This document shows, piece after piece, positions 16,459 through 24,957 of a stretch of DNA of 64,000 nucleotides. Position numbers and translations under genes: made by a program. Location of the stretch: contig NZ_CP059139.1 in assembly GCF_014109765.1 (NCBI RefSeq), forward strand, positions 1,922,001 through 1,986,000, in the 5' to 3' direction. The notes beneath the pieces are model-generated. The model did not search any database and was not told the DNA's origin. It saw nothing but the letters and a program-made list of their open reading frames with translations. The DNA comes from Pseudomonas berkeleyensis. GTDB taxonomy: Bacteria; Pseudomonadota; Gammaproteobacteria; Pseudomonadales; Pseudomonadaceae. Every line of letters starts with the position of its first letter. The stretch's first letter is position 1.

Positions 16459-18205
16459 CGCAAGGGTAGGGGGGCGCTGGTCTCGCGCTGTGCCCGCTGA
16501 TCGCGCGCCTGATAGCGTGCCGTGGAACGCCCTGCTGGCAAGCGACCTGCAGGCCCGGGCAGGTTGGGGGCAGGCCATCGCGCAGCAGATCCGCTCGCGG
16601 GCAGAGTGGGGCGCTGTGCCGGCGCTCGATGCTGCATGCTTGCATGGCTGGGGTGCAGCGGCTCCAGCAACTGCCGCGCCCTGGGGCATGCCCTGGGGGT
16701 GGGTGCCGGTCTGTGATATGGGCCTGCGCGGTAGCTGGGGCAATCGGCTACGGCCGCTCGATGTGCGCCTCCGGCTGATCTACAACCCGAAGCCAGCGGC
16801 AAAGGATGCGTTTGTGCGTGGGCGGGCCAGGCGCTCGAACGAGCACGGCCCGCGCTTCGATGCTGCTGCAGCGGTTGAGGCCAGTCTGTACGTGCCCGGC
16901 AGCTCAGCGCTGTCGTTCTCGTTCAGTGGCCAGCGCTACACGCCGCCGTCGTCGCCGCTGGTGTTCTTCGACTTCCGCTATGAGCCTGAGCGCCCGCCGA
17001 TCCAGCCGACCGACACGGGCGGCCAGGCGCTGCGCTGGGAGTCCGCGCGCCGACTCAACCAACGGGCATGGCTGCCGTGGGGCAAGGCGCGGGTGCTCGA
17101 CGGGCGACTGACTGAGCTGCCGTATGTCGACTATCCCGGTCCGGTCAAACCGCTGCCGGAGCCGCCGCCAGATCCGACCATTCTGGATACCTACATGATT
17201 GCGAATACCGTCAACCTCGTGGCGTTGCCGAGCCGCACGCCTATCGAGGCGAAGAACATCAAGATAGGGCTCGACGCCGATTCGTTCAGCTGGTCGTTCA
17301 GTGCGGACATTTTCACTCGCGCCGCCCTGGAGCTGGTGCAGCCAGATGCCGGAGGTGCCGGCGAGCTGGAGCTGGATATCAACGGGTGGAAGTGGGTCGT
17401 GCTGGTCGAGCGCTATAGCCGAAAGCTGCAGTTTCCGACCGAGGCCTACACCATCACCGGGGCAACCCGTGGCCAGCTGCTGGCGGCGCCCTATGCGCCG
17501 TTGCGCAGTGCGCTGAACTCGGCGCCGATCAATGCCGCGCAGGCGGCAGAAGGCGAACTGCAGTTCACCGGGTTTACGCTCGACTGGCAGGCAACTGACT
17601 GGACTTTCCCGGCCGGCTCGCTGAGCTACCAGAGCCAGACGGCTATTCAGGTCATCGCCCGGCTGGCCGAGACGGTGGGCGCCGTTGTGCTGCCGTCTCG
17701 CGATAGCGATCACATCGACATCGTGCCGCGCTACCCGGCGCCGCCGTGGGAGTGGGGCCAGGTAGACGCGCCCATCGAGCGCATCATCCCGCCCGCGATG
17801 ATGACCGACCTGGGCGGCGAGTGGACGCCGCAGCCGGCGTGGAATGCCTGCTACACCTCGGGCACCTCGGTCGGCTGCTCGATGCTCGTGCGTCGCGCCG
17901 GCACTGCCGGCGACAACCCAACGCCCGACGTGTTCGACGACTGGCTGACTGACCAACCTGCCAACCAGGCGCGCGGCACGCACGAGCTGAGCAAGGGCGG
18001 CAACATCGAGATTGTCAGCGTGACCATTCCGCTGTTCCCGTTCAGCGATGACCACGGCGTCGGACTGATCCTGCCGGCGCACCTGTACCGGGTGCCCGAG
18101 GAGGCTGGCCCTTGGGTCGGCCTGTGCCTGGGCGTGGACATCAGCGCCGAAGGCACCGGAGCTGTGCGCGTGCGTCAACAGATCAAACTGGAGCGGCACC
18201 ACTGA
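16451..18205 (+). CDS. Tail-tip hub-like protein
   Basis: From ATG 16451, which overlaps the previous stop, the protein is 584 residues; an upstream in-frame ATG at 16214 would place 79 residues inside the preceding gene. The N-terminal 90 residues are Trp/Ala-rich. Residues about 240-560 alternate strands in a way that resembles baseplate hub proteins (KNIKIGLDADSFSWSFSADI, TRGQLLAAPYAPLRSALNS, HIDIVPRYPAPPWEW). It probably forms the central hub through which the tube passes. The next gene begins in a TGATG overlap. No catalytic motif is evident. Confidence 0.6.
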   Translation: MINARVGGRWSRAVPADRAPDSVPWNALLASDLQARAGWGQAIAQQIRSRAEWGAVPALDAACLHGWGAAAPATAAPWGMPWGWVPVCDMGLRGSWGNRLRPLDVRLRLIYNPKPAAKDAFVRGRARRSNEHGPRFDAAAAVEASLYVPGSSALSFSFSGQRYTPPSSPLVFFDFRYEPERPPIQPTDTGGQALRWESARRLNQRAWLPWGKARVLDGRLTELPYVDYPGPVKPLPEPPPDPTILDTYMIANTVNLVALPSRTPIEAKNIKIGLDADSFSWSFSADIFTRAALELVQPDAGGAGELELDINGWKWVVLVERYSRKLQFPTEAYTITGATRGQLLAAPYAPLRSALNSAPINAAQAAEGELQFTGFTLDWQATDWTFPAGSLSYQSQTAIQVIARLAETVGAVVLPSRDSDHIDIVPRYPAPPWEWGQVDAPIERIIPPAMMTDLGGEWTPQPAWNACYTSGTSVGCSMLVRRAGTAGDNPTPDVFDDWLTDQPANQARGTHELSKGGNIEIVSVTIPLFPFSDDHGVGLILPAHLYRVPEEAGPWVGLCLGVDISAEGTGAVRVRQQIKLERHH

Positions 18206-18441
18206 TGGCAACGATCAATCCCTGGAAGCGCTTCATCGGCCTGCTGCCTGGTGGCGTGCGCACCGTGGCCACCGTGCGCAGCATCAACACGTCGGCCGGC
18301 ACGAGCGAGGCGGAATTGCGCACTGGCACGCGCGTCACCGTTCGCGGTGTCGACGTGCCGGTGAACAGCAAGGCCTACATTGCGGACGGTGTGATCACTG
18401 GCCCTGCGCCGGATCTGCCGCATTTCGACGTAGACGTATAA
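18205..18441 (+). CDS. Small protein ending the tail operon
   Basis: A 78-residue protein beginning MATINPWKRFIGLLPGGVRT, coupled to the preceding gene by TGATG. The C-terminal part is a short beta structure (VNSKAYIADGVITGPAPDLP). Its 3' end overlaps a gene on the opposite strand by 47 bases. It is probably a tail-tip accessory protein; no family is recognised. Confidence 0.65.
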   Translation: MATINPWKRFIGLLPGGVRTVATVRSINTSAGTSEAELRTGTRVTVRGVDVPVNSKAYIADGVITGPAPDLPHFDVDV

Positions 18442-18682
18442 CCGGGCGTGAGGAGGCGGGCTCTGCCCCAGGCTGCCGCAGTTCTTGTCGGACGACTCCG
18501 ATCTGTTCGGGGGCCTCGATATCGAGCCAGGCCCTGGGCTGCTCGCCGCGTATTCCCTGGACGCTGTGAATGCGGATGGCAATGCCAGCGCTTAGCGCTG
18601 CTGCCAGTTCCTCTGGATCGGTGCCGGGTTTTACGTACAGCTCGACCACTTCATCAACCTTGCGCGCAACGACAAGTCCCAT
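18395..18682 (-). CDS. CsrA/RsmA-like RNA-binding regulator, prophage-encoded
   Basis: The minus-strand gene begins at 18682 with an AGGGAGG site six bases upstream and encodes 95 residues. The pattern follows CsrA: MGLVVARKV for strand 1, then AIRIHSVQG for strand 3, AWLDIEAPEQIGVVRQEL for strands 4-5, including the Ala-Pro turn and the arginine of the usual VHREE motif. It differs by a roughly 15-residue acidic insert after strand 1 and an Arg-rich tail of 25 residues. CsrA proteins bind GGA sites in leader RNAs and control translation; a phage version could act on host or phage messages. It is the only rightward-opposed gene in the late region. The family call rests on pattern matching, not a search. 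Confidence 0.62.
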   Translation of the reverse strand: MGLVVARKVDEVVELYVKPGTDPEELAAALSAGIAIRIHSVQGIRGEQPRAWLDIEAPEQIGVVRQELRQPGAEPASSRPVIRLRRNAADPAQGQ

Positions 18683-18732
18683 AACGCCTCCCTGCTGGGT
18701 TTGTGAACTAGCAGGGTAGACCATACCCAACC

Positions 18733-18756
18733 AGCCCGCTCAGTGCGGGCTTTTTT
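18733..18756 (+). terminator. Terminator between CsrA-like and lysis genes
   Basis: A 7-bp stem (18733-18739 with 18745-18751) runs into six T, then GTGCCTGGAGAAAA provides the ribosome-binding site of the endolysin gene. Confidence 0.85.
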
Positions 18757-18771
18757 GTGCCTGGAGAAAAT

Positions 18772-19248
18772 ATGACTCTATCTGAAATCCGTGATCAGGC
18801 GATCACGCCTGCGCTTGCGCTGCTGCCGCCTGCCATGGGCAGCAAGGCTGCTGTTGTCTCGCTGTTGGCCAACGGCCTGCAGGAATCCCGCTTCACTCAC
18901 CGTCGCCAGATCGGCGGGCCTGCTCGTGGCTTCTGGCAGTTCGAGAAGGGTGGTGGCGTGCGTGGTGTGCTGCGCCACACCGCCACTGCGGGGCATGCCC
19001 GAGTGCTCTGCGAGGCGCGCGGGGTGCCGGCAACCGAGGATGCGGTATATGCCGCCCTGGAGCATGACGATGTGCTTGCGGCTGGCTTCGCCCGACTGTT
19101 GCTGTGGTCAGATCCTCGGCCGCTACCGGCGCTCGGTGAGGTGGCTGCTGCATGGGATTTGTACATACGCACCTGGCGCCCCGGTAAACCACATCGACGC
19201 ACCTGGGCTGCGCTGTATGCGCAGGCACTGGAAGAGGTGGCGACATGA
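18772..19248 (+). CDS. Phage endolysin (lysozyme-like)
   Basis: The 158-residue product has no signal peptide. An NGLQESRF segment around residue 38 supplies a probable catalytic glutamate, followed by GPARGFWQFEKGGGV, which resembles the substrate groove motif of lysozyme-fold and transglycosylase-type enzymes. The C-terminus is basic with Trp residues (WDLYIRTWRPGKPHRRTW). It heads the lysis unit and overlaps the spanin gene by four bases. It would cleave peptidoglycan glycan strands. The GGAG ribosome-binding site is seven bases upstream of the ATG. Confidence 0.72.
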   Translation: MTLSEIRDQAITPALALLPPAMGSKAAVVSLLANGLQESRFTHRRQIGGPARGFWQFEKGGGVRGVLRHTATAGHARVLCEARGVPATEDAVYAALEHDDVLAAGFARLLLWSDPRPLPALGEVAAAWDLYIRTWRPGKPHRRTWAALYAQALEEVAT

Positions 19249-19724
19249 TCGCCGCACTAGCAGAACGCTCGATGGTGCTGGGCATCGTTGCGGCGCTCGG
19301 CTTCCTGGGGGGCTGGAAGGTCAACGGCTGGCGGCTGGGCGAGGGGATTGCCCAGGGCCAGGTCGAGGCCGTCACCGTCGTTCGCGTCGTCGAGCGGCAA
19401 CAACAGAGCGTCGCAGACGCAGAGGGGCAAAAGGGTCATGACCAACTTGAAGGGCTGCGGCGTCGTGCTGCTGATGCTGGGGCTGCTGCTGACGGGTTGC
19501 GCAAGCAAGCCAGCAGCTTGGCCACTCAGCTCGCTACCTGTAATGCCGGAACTGCCGGCGAGCGCACGGCAAGGGAAGGCGCCGCCGCAGTGTTCGTCCG
19601 GGTGCTTGGTGAGATGGAGTCAGAAGGGCGTGCAATGGCAGAAGCAGCTGACCGTGCCCGAGCTGCAGGCCTCACCTGTGAGCGAGTCTATGACGGAGTG
19701 AAGGCAGTAGTGGATCAAAGATAA
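19245..19724 (+). CDS. Inner-membrane spanin (Rz-like, DUF2514 type)
   Basis: The 159-residue protein has an N-terminal hydrophobic anchor (SMVLGIVAALGFLGGW) and a long periplasmic coiled-coil (ERQQQSVADAEGQKGHDQLE...), the layout of i-spanins, which with the outer-membrane partner disrupt the outer membrane at the last step of lysis. It overlaps the endolysin by four bases and contains the o-spanin gene in another frame. A terminator follows its stop directly. Confidence 0.78.
   Translation: MIAALAERSMVLGIVAALGFLGGWKVNGWRLGEGIAQGQVEAVTVVRVVERQQQSVADAEGQKGHDQLEGLRRRAADAGAAADGLRKQASSLATQLATCNAGTAGERTAREGAAAVFVRVLGEMESEGRAMAEAADRARAAGLTCERVYDGVKAVVDQR
19438..19701 (+). CDS. Outer-membrane spanin (Rz1-like lipoprotein), nested
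   Basis: A second reading frame entirely inside the Rz-like gene starts at ATG 19438. It encodes 87 residues with a short basic N-terminus, a hydrophobic stretch and a lipobox LLLTGC near residues 16-21, followed by a proline-rich mature part (PLSSLPVMPELPAS). This is the nested Rz/Rz1 arrangement of lambda. A GAGGGG stretch about a dozen bases upstream may be the ribosome-binding site. Lipidated Rz1 would span the periplasm with Rz. Confidence 0.8.
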   Translation: MTNLKGCGVVLLMLGLLLTGCASKPAAWPLSSLPVMPELPASARQGKAPPQCSSGCLVRWSQKGVQWQKQLTVPELQASPVSESMTE

Positions 19725-19746
19725 AAGGCCCGGCGCCGGGCCTTTT
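19724..19746 (+). terminator. Terminator after the lysis genes
   Basis: AAAGGCCCGG pairs with CCGGGCCTTT across a CG loop and continues in T residues, immediately after the spanin stop. Confidence 0.85.
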
Positions 19747-19836
19747 TCGATTTTGCTTCCTCGCGCCAATGGTGAGCCTTTCCTTTTGTCGACTCCTTCG
19801 ATCATGGCATTGACGCTGATCGTGCCAATGCAAATA

Positions 19837-19852
19837 CTGTTTGCATATACAG
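19837..19852 (+). promoter_or_regulatory. LexA (SOS) box upstream of phage umuDC
   Basis: CTGTTTGCATATACAG matches the CTG-N10-CAG LexA operator with an AT-rich centre. It lies 18 bases upstream of the proposed TTG start of the umuD-like gene, so LexA would block its promoter until DNA damage. Confidence 0.85.
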
Positions 19853-19869
19853 TATTCGGGTGCTCAGAT

Positions 19870-20307
19870 TTGGACAGCGTCACCATCCTCGGCCAGGTTG
19901 AAGCTGGTGGTATCGAGGTTCCTTACTTCCTCCCCAGTGTCCCGGCCGGCTTCCCCAGTCCGGCTCAGGATCATCTTGAGCAACGCATTTCTCTCGACGA
20001 ACTGTTCGGCCTGCACCGCCCGCAGATCTATCTGGCGCGCGTAGCGGGTGAAAGCCTGCAGGGCTTGGGCATTCTCGATGGCGACTTGGTGCTGATCGAC
20101 AAAGCCGCGAAGGCCAAGCGGGGCGATGTGGTGATCGCGTGCGTCAACGGGGAACCGCTGCTCAAGATCCTTGGCGGTGATCAGCACCAAGTCATCTTGC
20201 TGTCGGCCAATCCCCATTACCCGCCGCGCTACGTGCTCGAGGCAGAGGAGTTTCAGGTGTGGGGTGTCTATGTCGGCTTATGCCGCCAGGGGCGCCACTG
20301 TGGCTGA
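19870..20307 (+). CDS. umuD: UmuD-like SOS mutagenesis protease
   Basis: The 145-residue product starts best at TTG 19870, since upstream in-frame ATG codons lie before or within the LexA box. It contains a PAGFPSP cleavage site (Ala26-Gly27), a catalytic serine in VAGESLQG (Ser62) and a catalytic lysine in GEPLLKIL (Lys99), as in UmuD/LexA-type S24 peptidases. RecA filament would trigger self-cleavage to the active form that joins UmuC. The stop overlaps the umuC start by eight bases. Ribosome-binding signal is weak, so the start could be a few codons different. Confidence 0.85.
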   Translation: MDSVTILGQVEAGGIEVPYFLPSVPAGFPSPAQDHLEQRISLDELFGLHRPQIYLARVAGESLQGLGILDGDLVLIDKAAKAKRGDVVIACVNGEPLLKILGGDQHQVILLSANPHYPPRYVLEAEEFQVWGVYVGLCRQGRHCG

Positions 20308-21571
20308 CCGCGTGTTCGCGCTGATCGACTGCAACGCCTTCTACTGCAGCTGCGAGCGTGTGTTTCGGCCTGACCTGGCGCGCGTGCCCATCGTCGTGCT
20401 GTCCAACAACGACGGCTGTGTCGTCAGCCGCACGAGCGAGGCCAAGGCACTGGGCATCAAGATGGGCGAGCCGTGGTTCCAGATCCGCAAGGCGTTCGAA
20501 GCGGCAGGCGGCATGGCGTTCAGTTCGAACTATGCGCTGTACGGCGATATGAGCGAGCGGGTCATGACCGTGATTGAAGGCCTGGTGCCGGCCTTGGAGG
20601 TATATAGCATTGATGAGGCCTTCGCCGAGCTGACCGGCGTGCTGGGCGACCTAGATGCGCTGGGTCGGGAGATCCGCGCTCAGGTGCTGGCGTGCACCGG
20701 CATACCGACCGGCGTTGGCATCGGCCCCAGCAAGACGCTGGCGAAGCTGGCCAACTACGCGTCGAAGCGCTGGCAGAAGCAAACGGGCGGTGTGGTCGAT
20801 ATCCGCGATCCGGAGCGCCGCGCGAAGCTGCTGGCGGCAACGCCGGTCGGTGAAGTGTGGGGCGTTGGCCGCCGGCTGACTGCTCGCCTGGGTGAACTGA
20901 ACATCAAAACCGCTGCCGATCTGGCCGCTGCCGACGCATGGACACTGCGTAAACAGTTCAGCGTGGTACTGGAAAAGACGGCGCGTGAGCTGCGCGGCAT
21001 ACCCTGCCTGGAGCTGGACGGGGAGGCTCCGCCAAAACAGGAGATCTGCTGCAGCCGGATGTTCGGCAAGCGCCTGCACGGACTGCCGCCCATCCGCGAA
21101 GCGGTGGCCACTTACGCCGCCAGGGCGGCCGAGAAGTTGCGGGCTCAGGGCTCGGTGTGCAAGCGGGTGCGGGTCAGCATCCGCACGGGCATGTTCAACC
21201 CAGACGAACCCAAGTTCGCCCGAGGGATTATGTGCGAACTGCCGTACCCAAGTGACGACACCCGACTGATCACCAAAGCAGCGCTGGACGGCCTGGAGCA
21301 GGTCTACCGCCCCGGCTTCGCCTTCAGCAAAGCAGAGGTGCTGCTGCTCGATCTCTGCCAACGCGGCGAGTACACCGACGACCTGTTCGCCCCGACCCAG
21401 CCCGAAGCCTCGCGCCAGGTTATGGCGGTGCTGGATGCTGTGAATGCGAAGTGGGGTAGGGGAACGCTACGCCCAGGCGTGGTGCCGCCGACGCCTGGGT
21501 GGGGGATGAAGCGCGAGTTGATGAGTCGGAGTTTTACGACCGACCTTGGGTCGTTGTGGGTTGTCAGATGA
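20300..21571 (+). CDS. umuC: UmuC-like Y-family DNA polymerase
   Basis: From GTG 20300 the protein is 423 residues, the usual UmuC length. The catalytic Y-family motifs are present: [16 protein letters not shown] with the first metal-binding Asp, and [10 protein letters not shown] with the Asp-Glu pair. A helix-hairpin-helix-like [16 protein letters not shown] and the little-finger region follow, and a C-terminal UmuC-specific tail is present. With UmuD' it would perform error-prone lesion bypass. Carriage in the prophage beside a LexA box suggests mutagenic repair of phage or host DNA during SOS induction. A strong terminator follows. Confidence 0.92.
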   Translation: MADRVFALIDCNAFYCSCERVFRPDLARVPIVVLSNNDGCVVSRTSEAKALGIKMGEPWFQIRKAFEAAGGMAFSSNYALYGDMSERVMTVIEGLVPALEVYSIDEAFAELTGVLGDLDALGREIRAQVLACTGIPTGVGIGPSKTLAKLANYASKRWQKQTGGVVDIRDPERRAKLLAATPVGEVWGVGRRLTARLGELNIKTAADLAAADAWTLRKQFSVVLEKTARELRGIPCLELDGEAPPKQEICCSRMFGKRLHGLPPIREAVATYAARAAEKLRAQGSVCKRVRVSIRTGMFNPDEPKFARGIMCELPYPSDDTRLITKAALDGLEQVYRPGFAFSKAEVLLLDLCQRGEYTDDLFAPTQPEASRQVMAVLDAVNAKWGRGTLRPGVVPPTPGWGMKRELMSRSFTTDLGSLWVVR

Positions 21572-21577
21572 TGCAAG

Positions 21578-21622
21578 AGGCCCGGTGCTGTGGGGATACC
21601 CTGCGGCACCGGGCCTTTTTTT
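21578..21622 (+). terminator. Strong terminator ending the prophage operon
   Basis: An 11-bp stem (21578-21588 with 21606-21616) runs into seven T directly after umuC. Confidence 0.88.
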
Positions 21623-21897
21623 GTGCCTGCGATTTGGCTGGGGCAGATTTGGGGCAAACCATACGCCACTCTATGCCACCTGATGCCGATAAAGACATCA
21701 ATGCACTAAGTGGAATACCCGGTCTAGCCCAGTAAATGCTGGCTTTACATGGAAAGCGACCAAATACGCCAGCACAATCGGGGTGTGTGCTGAGAGATCG
21801 GTCATGCCGGGCCTTACGTGCGGTAGGTGTGACGAAGCCGGGAATTTTCCCATACTTCGCCCCTCACGTGGGCTGCGAATATGACGCGATTACCTCT
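21623..21897. other. Phage-chromosome junction region without genes
   Basis: About 275 bases between the last phage terminator and the convergent chemoreceptor gene. No credible coding frame or tRNA was seen. The attachment site of the prophage may be here, for example around the CAGATTTGGGGCAAACC stretch at 21645, but the left end lies outside the window so the repeat cannot be checked. Confidence 0.4.
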
Positions 21898-23202
21898 TCA
21901 GTCGGTGAAGGTCACCGAGAACTGGGCCACGGCTTCGACCACGCGCTGCGATTCGCTGCGAATCTCACGAATCACCTCGCCGGCCTGGTTGGCCAGGTCG
22001 ACGCTCTGCCGTGCTCGTTCCTGGGTCGTGGCCATGCTGGAGACCGCGTTGCGCGCGAGACTCTGGTTCTGCTGAACCACGCCATTGATTTCCTGGGTGG
22101 CCTGGCTGGTGCGTGAGGCAAGCTGGCGAACCTCGTCGGCGACGACCGCGAACCCGCGACCTTGCTCGCCCGCGCGCGCAGCCTCGATCGCTGCGTTGAG
22201 CGCCAGCAGGTTGGTCTGGTCGGCGATGCTGCGAATGACTTGGACGATGCTGGTGATCTGTTCGGACTGCTTGTTCAGGCCCTCTATCTGTTCGGCCACA
22301 TTGGCCAGCTCGCTGGCAATGTCGGTGACCACGGCTACCGTTTGCGCCACGGTGCGGGTGCCATGATCGGCAGATACGTCAGTTTCCTTGGCGATGTCAT
22401 GGGCAAGCTGGGCGGCTGCAGCTTCCGAATCGCGCCGTTCCACCTGGGCAGTGATGTCGCTGGCGAACTTCACCACGCCATAGAGTCGACCGCTGGCGTC
22501 GTACAGCGGGTTGTAGGTGGCGCGCAGCCAGACCCGCTGGCCCTGCTTGGTGACACGGCAAAAGCGATCAGACATGAATTCGCCCTTGTTCAGACGAGTC
22601 CAGAACTGCCGGTAGTCATCGCTGCGGCTGTCCTCGCTCAAGCAGAAGATGCGGTGATGCTGGCCAATCACTTCCTCGCGGCGATAGCCCATCAGGTTGA
22701 GAAAGTTCTGGTTGGCGCTCACCACCTCGCCTTCGAGGTTGAACTCGATAACTGCCATCGAGCGGTCGATGGCCTTGATGTAGCTCTCGTGCATGTGTTC
22801 GACGGCCACCTGGCGGGTGATGTCGGTGGCGATCTTCATCACCTTGGTCACTGCACCTTGAGCGTCACGTATCGGCATGTAGGTGGCCTCGAGCCAGACC
22901 TCCTTGCCATCTCGCGTCAGCCGAGGAAATCGGTCGCTGAAATGTTCGCCCTGGCGTAGACGCTGCCAGAATTGCTGGTAGGCGGCGCTCTCACTCAGGT
23001 TGCGAGAGCAGAACAGACGATGGTGCTGGCCGATGATCTCCTCCAGGCGGTATTGCACCACGGAGAGGAAGGCATCATTGGCGTTGAGGATGATGCCATC
23101 GGGCGTGAACTCAATCATCGCCATGGATTGGCGAATGGCTTGCAGCTCTGCTGCTCCCTCGTTTGGCGCGTCCTTGTGCTCCTTGTTCCGTGACAGCCAC
23201 AT
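21898..23202 (-). CDS. Soluble PAS-PAS-MCP chemoreceptor, BdlA-like
   Basis: The start at 23202 is supported by GAGGAGG eight bases upstream; a start at 23226 is possible. The 434-residue protein lacks membrane segments. It has two PAS domains (about residues 18-125 and 140-245), each with an IIGQHHR-type segment and a following RFxRVTxxGxxVWL-type PAC strand. Residues about 260-434 are an MCP signalling domain with the conserved tip region ([20 protein letters not shown]). This layout matches BdlA, linked to biofilm dispersion and redox/energy signals, and Aer-type receptors. It is transcribed away from cinA. Substrate or cofactor for the PAS domains cannot be read here. Confidence 0.85.
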   Translation of the reverse strand: MWLSRNKEHKDAPNEGAAELQAIRQSMAMIEFTPDGIILNANDAFLSVVQYRLEEIIGQHHRLFCSRNLSESAAYQQFWQRLRQGEHFSDRFPRLTRDGKEVWLEATYMPIRDAQGAVTKVMKIATDITRQVAVEHMHESYIKAIDRSMAVIEFNLEGEVVSANQNFLNLMGYRREEVIGQHHRIFCLSEDSRSDDYRQFWTRLNKGEFMSDRFCRVTKQGQRVWLRATYNPLYDASGRLYGVVKFASDITAQVERRDSEAAAAQLAHDIAKETDVSADHGTRTVAQTVAVVTDIASELANVAEQIEGLNKQSEQITSIVQVIRSIADQTNLLALNAAIEAARAGEQGRGFAVVADEVRQLASRTSQATQEINGVVQQNQSLARNAVSSMATTQERARQSVDLANQAGEVIREIRSESQRVVEAVAQFSVTFTD

Positions 23203-23314
23203 GGTCAGTGCCTCCTCTTGCTCCATCGCAAGAATTAACAGTAGACGACGTTTGTGGTTTCCACCGGCTGGGCAAGCTGTGTAGGGTTTGCAGTTCAATG
23301 ATGGAGGAGCGGGC

Positions 23315-23815
23315 ATGGACAGGATCAGCGAACTGGCTGAGCAACTGGGTAAGGCGTTGAAAGCGCAAGGGGCTCAGGTCACCACGGCCGAGTCGTGCAC
23401 GGGAGGCGGTATCGCCGAGGCCATTACGCGTATTCCCGGTAGTTCGGCCTGGTTTGAAGCCGGCTATGTCACTTATTCCAATACGCAAAAGAGCAAGCAA
23501 TTGGCGGTGCCGGCCGCATTGTTCACGAGCGTAGGCGCCGTCAGTCGCGAAGTGGTCGAAGCGATGGTGCGTGGCGCGCAGGGCAATAGTGGCGCGCGCT
23601 ATGCGGTGGCTGTCAGCGGGGTAGCCGGGCCTGATGGCGGTTCTGTGGAAAAGCCGGTAGGTACCGTCTGGTTGGCCTGGGGCGATGGCGAGCGCTTTTT
23701 CAGCGTACGCAAGCAGTTTGCGGGTAACCGCGATCAGGTACGCCGACAAACGGTCGAGACCGCTCTGGCGGGGCTTCTGCGCCTGTTGGCGGAGGAAAAT
23801 CCGGTTATGGGGTAG
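23315..23815 (+). CDS. cinA: CinA-family nicotinamide-nucleotide amidase
   Basis: The 166-residue product is the C-terminal CinA/PncC domain alone, which deamidates nicotinamide mononucleotide to recycle NAD. Typical signatures are [17 protein letters not shown] near residue 25 with the catalytic Ser, [11 protein letters not shown], and [29 protein letters not shown] precedes the ATG. It lies 87 bases upstream of recA, the usual pseudomonad cinA-recA-recX order, and is the right flank of a known prophage insertion region. Confidence 0.93.
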   Translation: MDRISELAEQLGKALKAQGAQVTTAESCTGGGIAEAITRIPGSSAWFEAGYVTYSNTQKSKQLAVPAALFTSVGAVSREVVEAMVRGAQGNSGARYAVAVSGVAGPDGGSVEKPVGTVWLAWGDGERFFSVRKQFAGNRDQVRRQTVETALAGLLRLLAEENPVMG

Positions 23816-23842
23816 GCGGGCGGCTTGCCCTGTGGAATAATA

Positions 23843-23858
23843 CTGGCTACTTATACAG
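23843..23858 (+). promoter_or_regulatory. LexA (SOS) box of recA
   Basis: CTGGCTACTTATACAG matches CTG-N10-CAG and lies 45 bases before the recA start. It implies LexA repression and DNA-damage induction of recA and probably recX. Confidence 0.88.
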
Positions 23859-23902
23859 TTGTTGGCGGCCATCGAGGCCCTTGTTAATACGTGAGGATGG
23901 TA

Positions 23903-24946
23903 ATGGACGAGAACAAGAAGCGCGCTTTGGCGGCTGCCCTGGGTCAGATCGAGAAGCAGTTCGGCAAAGGCGCGGTCATGCGCATGGGTGACCATGAGCG
24001 TCAGGCCATTCCGGCCATTTCCACTGGCTCGCTGGGGCTGGATATCGCCCTGGGCATTGGCGGCCTGCCGAAAGGTCGTATCGTCGAGATCTACGGTCCG
24101 GAATCCTCCGGTAAGACCACACTGACCCTGTCGGTGATTGCCGAAGCGCAGAAGCTGGGCGCGACCTGTGCGTTCGTCGATGCCGAGCACGCCCTGGATC
24201 CTGACTATGCCGGCAAGCTCGGTGTCAACGTCGATGACCTGCTGGTGTCGCAGCCGGATACCGGTGAACAGGCTCTGGAAATCACCGACATGCTGGTGCG
24301 CTCCAACGCCATCGACGTGATCATCGTCGACTCCGTGGCTGCCCTGGTGCCCAAGGCGGAAATCGAAGGTGAAATGGGCGACATGCACGTTGGCCTGCAG
24401 GCTCGTCTGATGAGCCAGGCGCTGCGCAAGATCACCGGCAACATCAAGAATGCCAACTGCCTGGTGATCTTCATCAACCAGATCCGCATGAAGATCGGCG
24501 TGATGTTTGGCAGCCCGGAAACCACCACTGGTGGTAACGCACTGAAGTTCTACTCCTCGGTTCGTCTGGACATCCGTCGTACTGGCGCGGTGAAGGAAGG
24601 CGAGGAAGTTGTGGGCAGCGAAACCCGCGTGAAGATCGTCAAGAACAAGGTCGCTCCACCTTTCCGCCAGGCCGAATTCCAGATCCTTTACGGCAAAGGC
24701 ATCTACCGCAATGGCGAGATCATCGATCTCGGCGTGCAGCAGGGCCTGGTCGAGAAGTCGGGCGCCTGGTACAGCTACAAGGGCAACAAGATCGGTCAGG
24801 GCAAGGCCAATGCGGCCAAATTCCTGGAAGAGAACCAGGAAGTGGCGCGCGAGATCGAAGGTCTGATTCGCGAAAAACTGCTGGTCAGCAGTGCTCCGGC
24901 CAAGGCTCCGGCTGCCGATCTGGCTGACGCCGAAGTCGACTTCTAA
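23903..24946 (+). CDS. recA: Recombinase A
   Basis: The 347-residue RecA starts [20 protein letters not shown] at ATG 23903. The Walker A motif GPESSGKTT is at about residues 66-74, Walker [11 protein letters not shown] near 140, and the DNA-binding loops ([36 protein letters not shown]) are intact. It forms filaments on single-stranded DNA, drives strand exchange, and promotes LexA and UmuD cleavage. It is thus the trigger for the phage umuDC unit nearby. recX follows after 11 bases and an SOS box precedes it. Confidence 0.99.
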   Translation: MDENKKRALAAALGQIEKQFGKGAVMRMGDHERQAIPAISTGSLGLDIALGIGGLPKGRIVEIYGPESSGKTTLTLSVIAEAQKLGATCAFVDAEHALDPDYAGKLGVNVDDLLVSQPDTGEQALEITDMLVRSNAIDVIIVDSVAALVPKAEIEGEMGDMHVGLQARLMSQALRKITGNIKNANCLVIFINQIRMKIGVMFGSPETTTGGNALKFYSSVRLDIRRTGAVKEGEEVVGSETRVKIVKNKVAPPFRQAEFQILYGKGIYRNGEIIDLGVQQGLVEKSGAWYSYKGNKIGQGKANAAKFLEENQEVAREIEGLIREKLLVSSAPAKAPAADLADAEVDF

Positions 24947-24957
24947 GTTCTTCTGTA

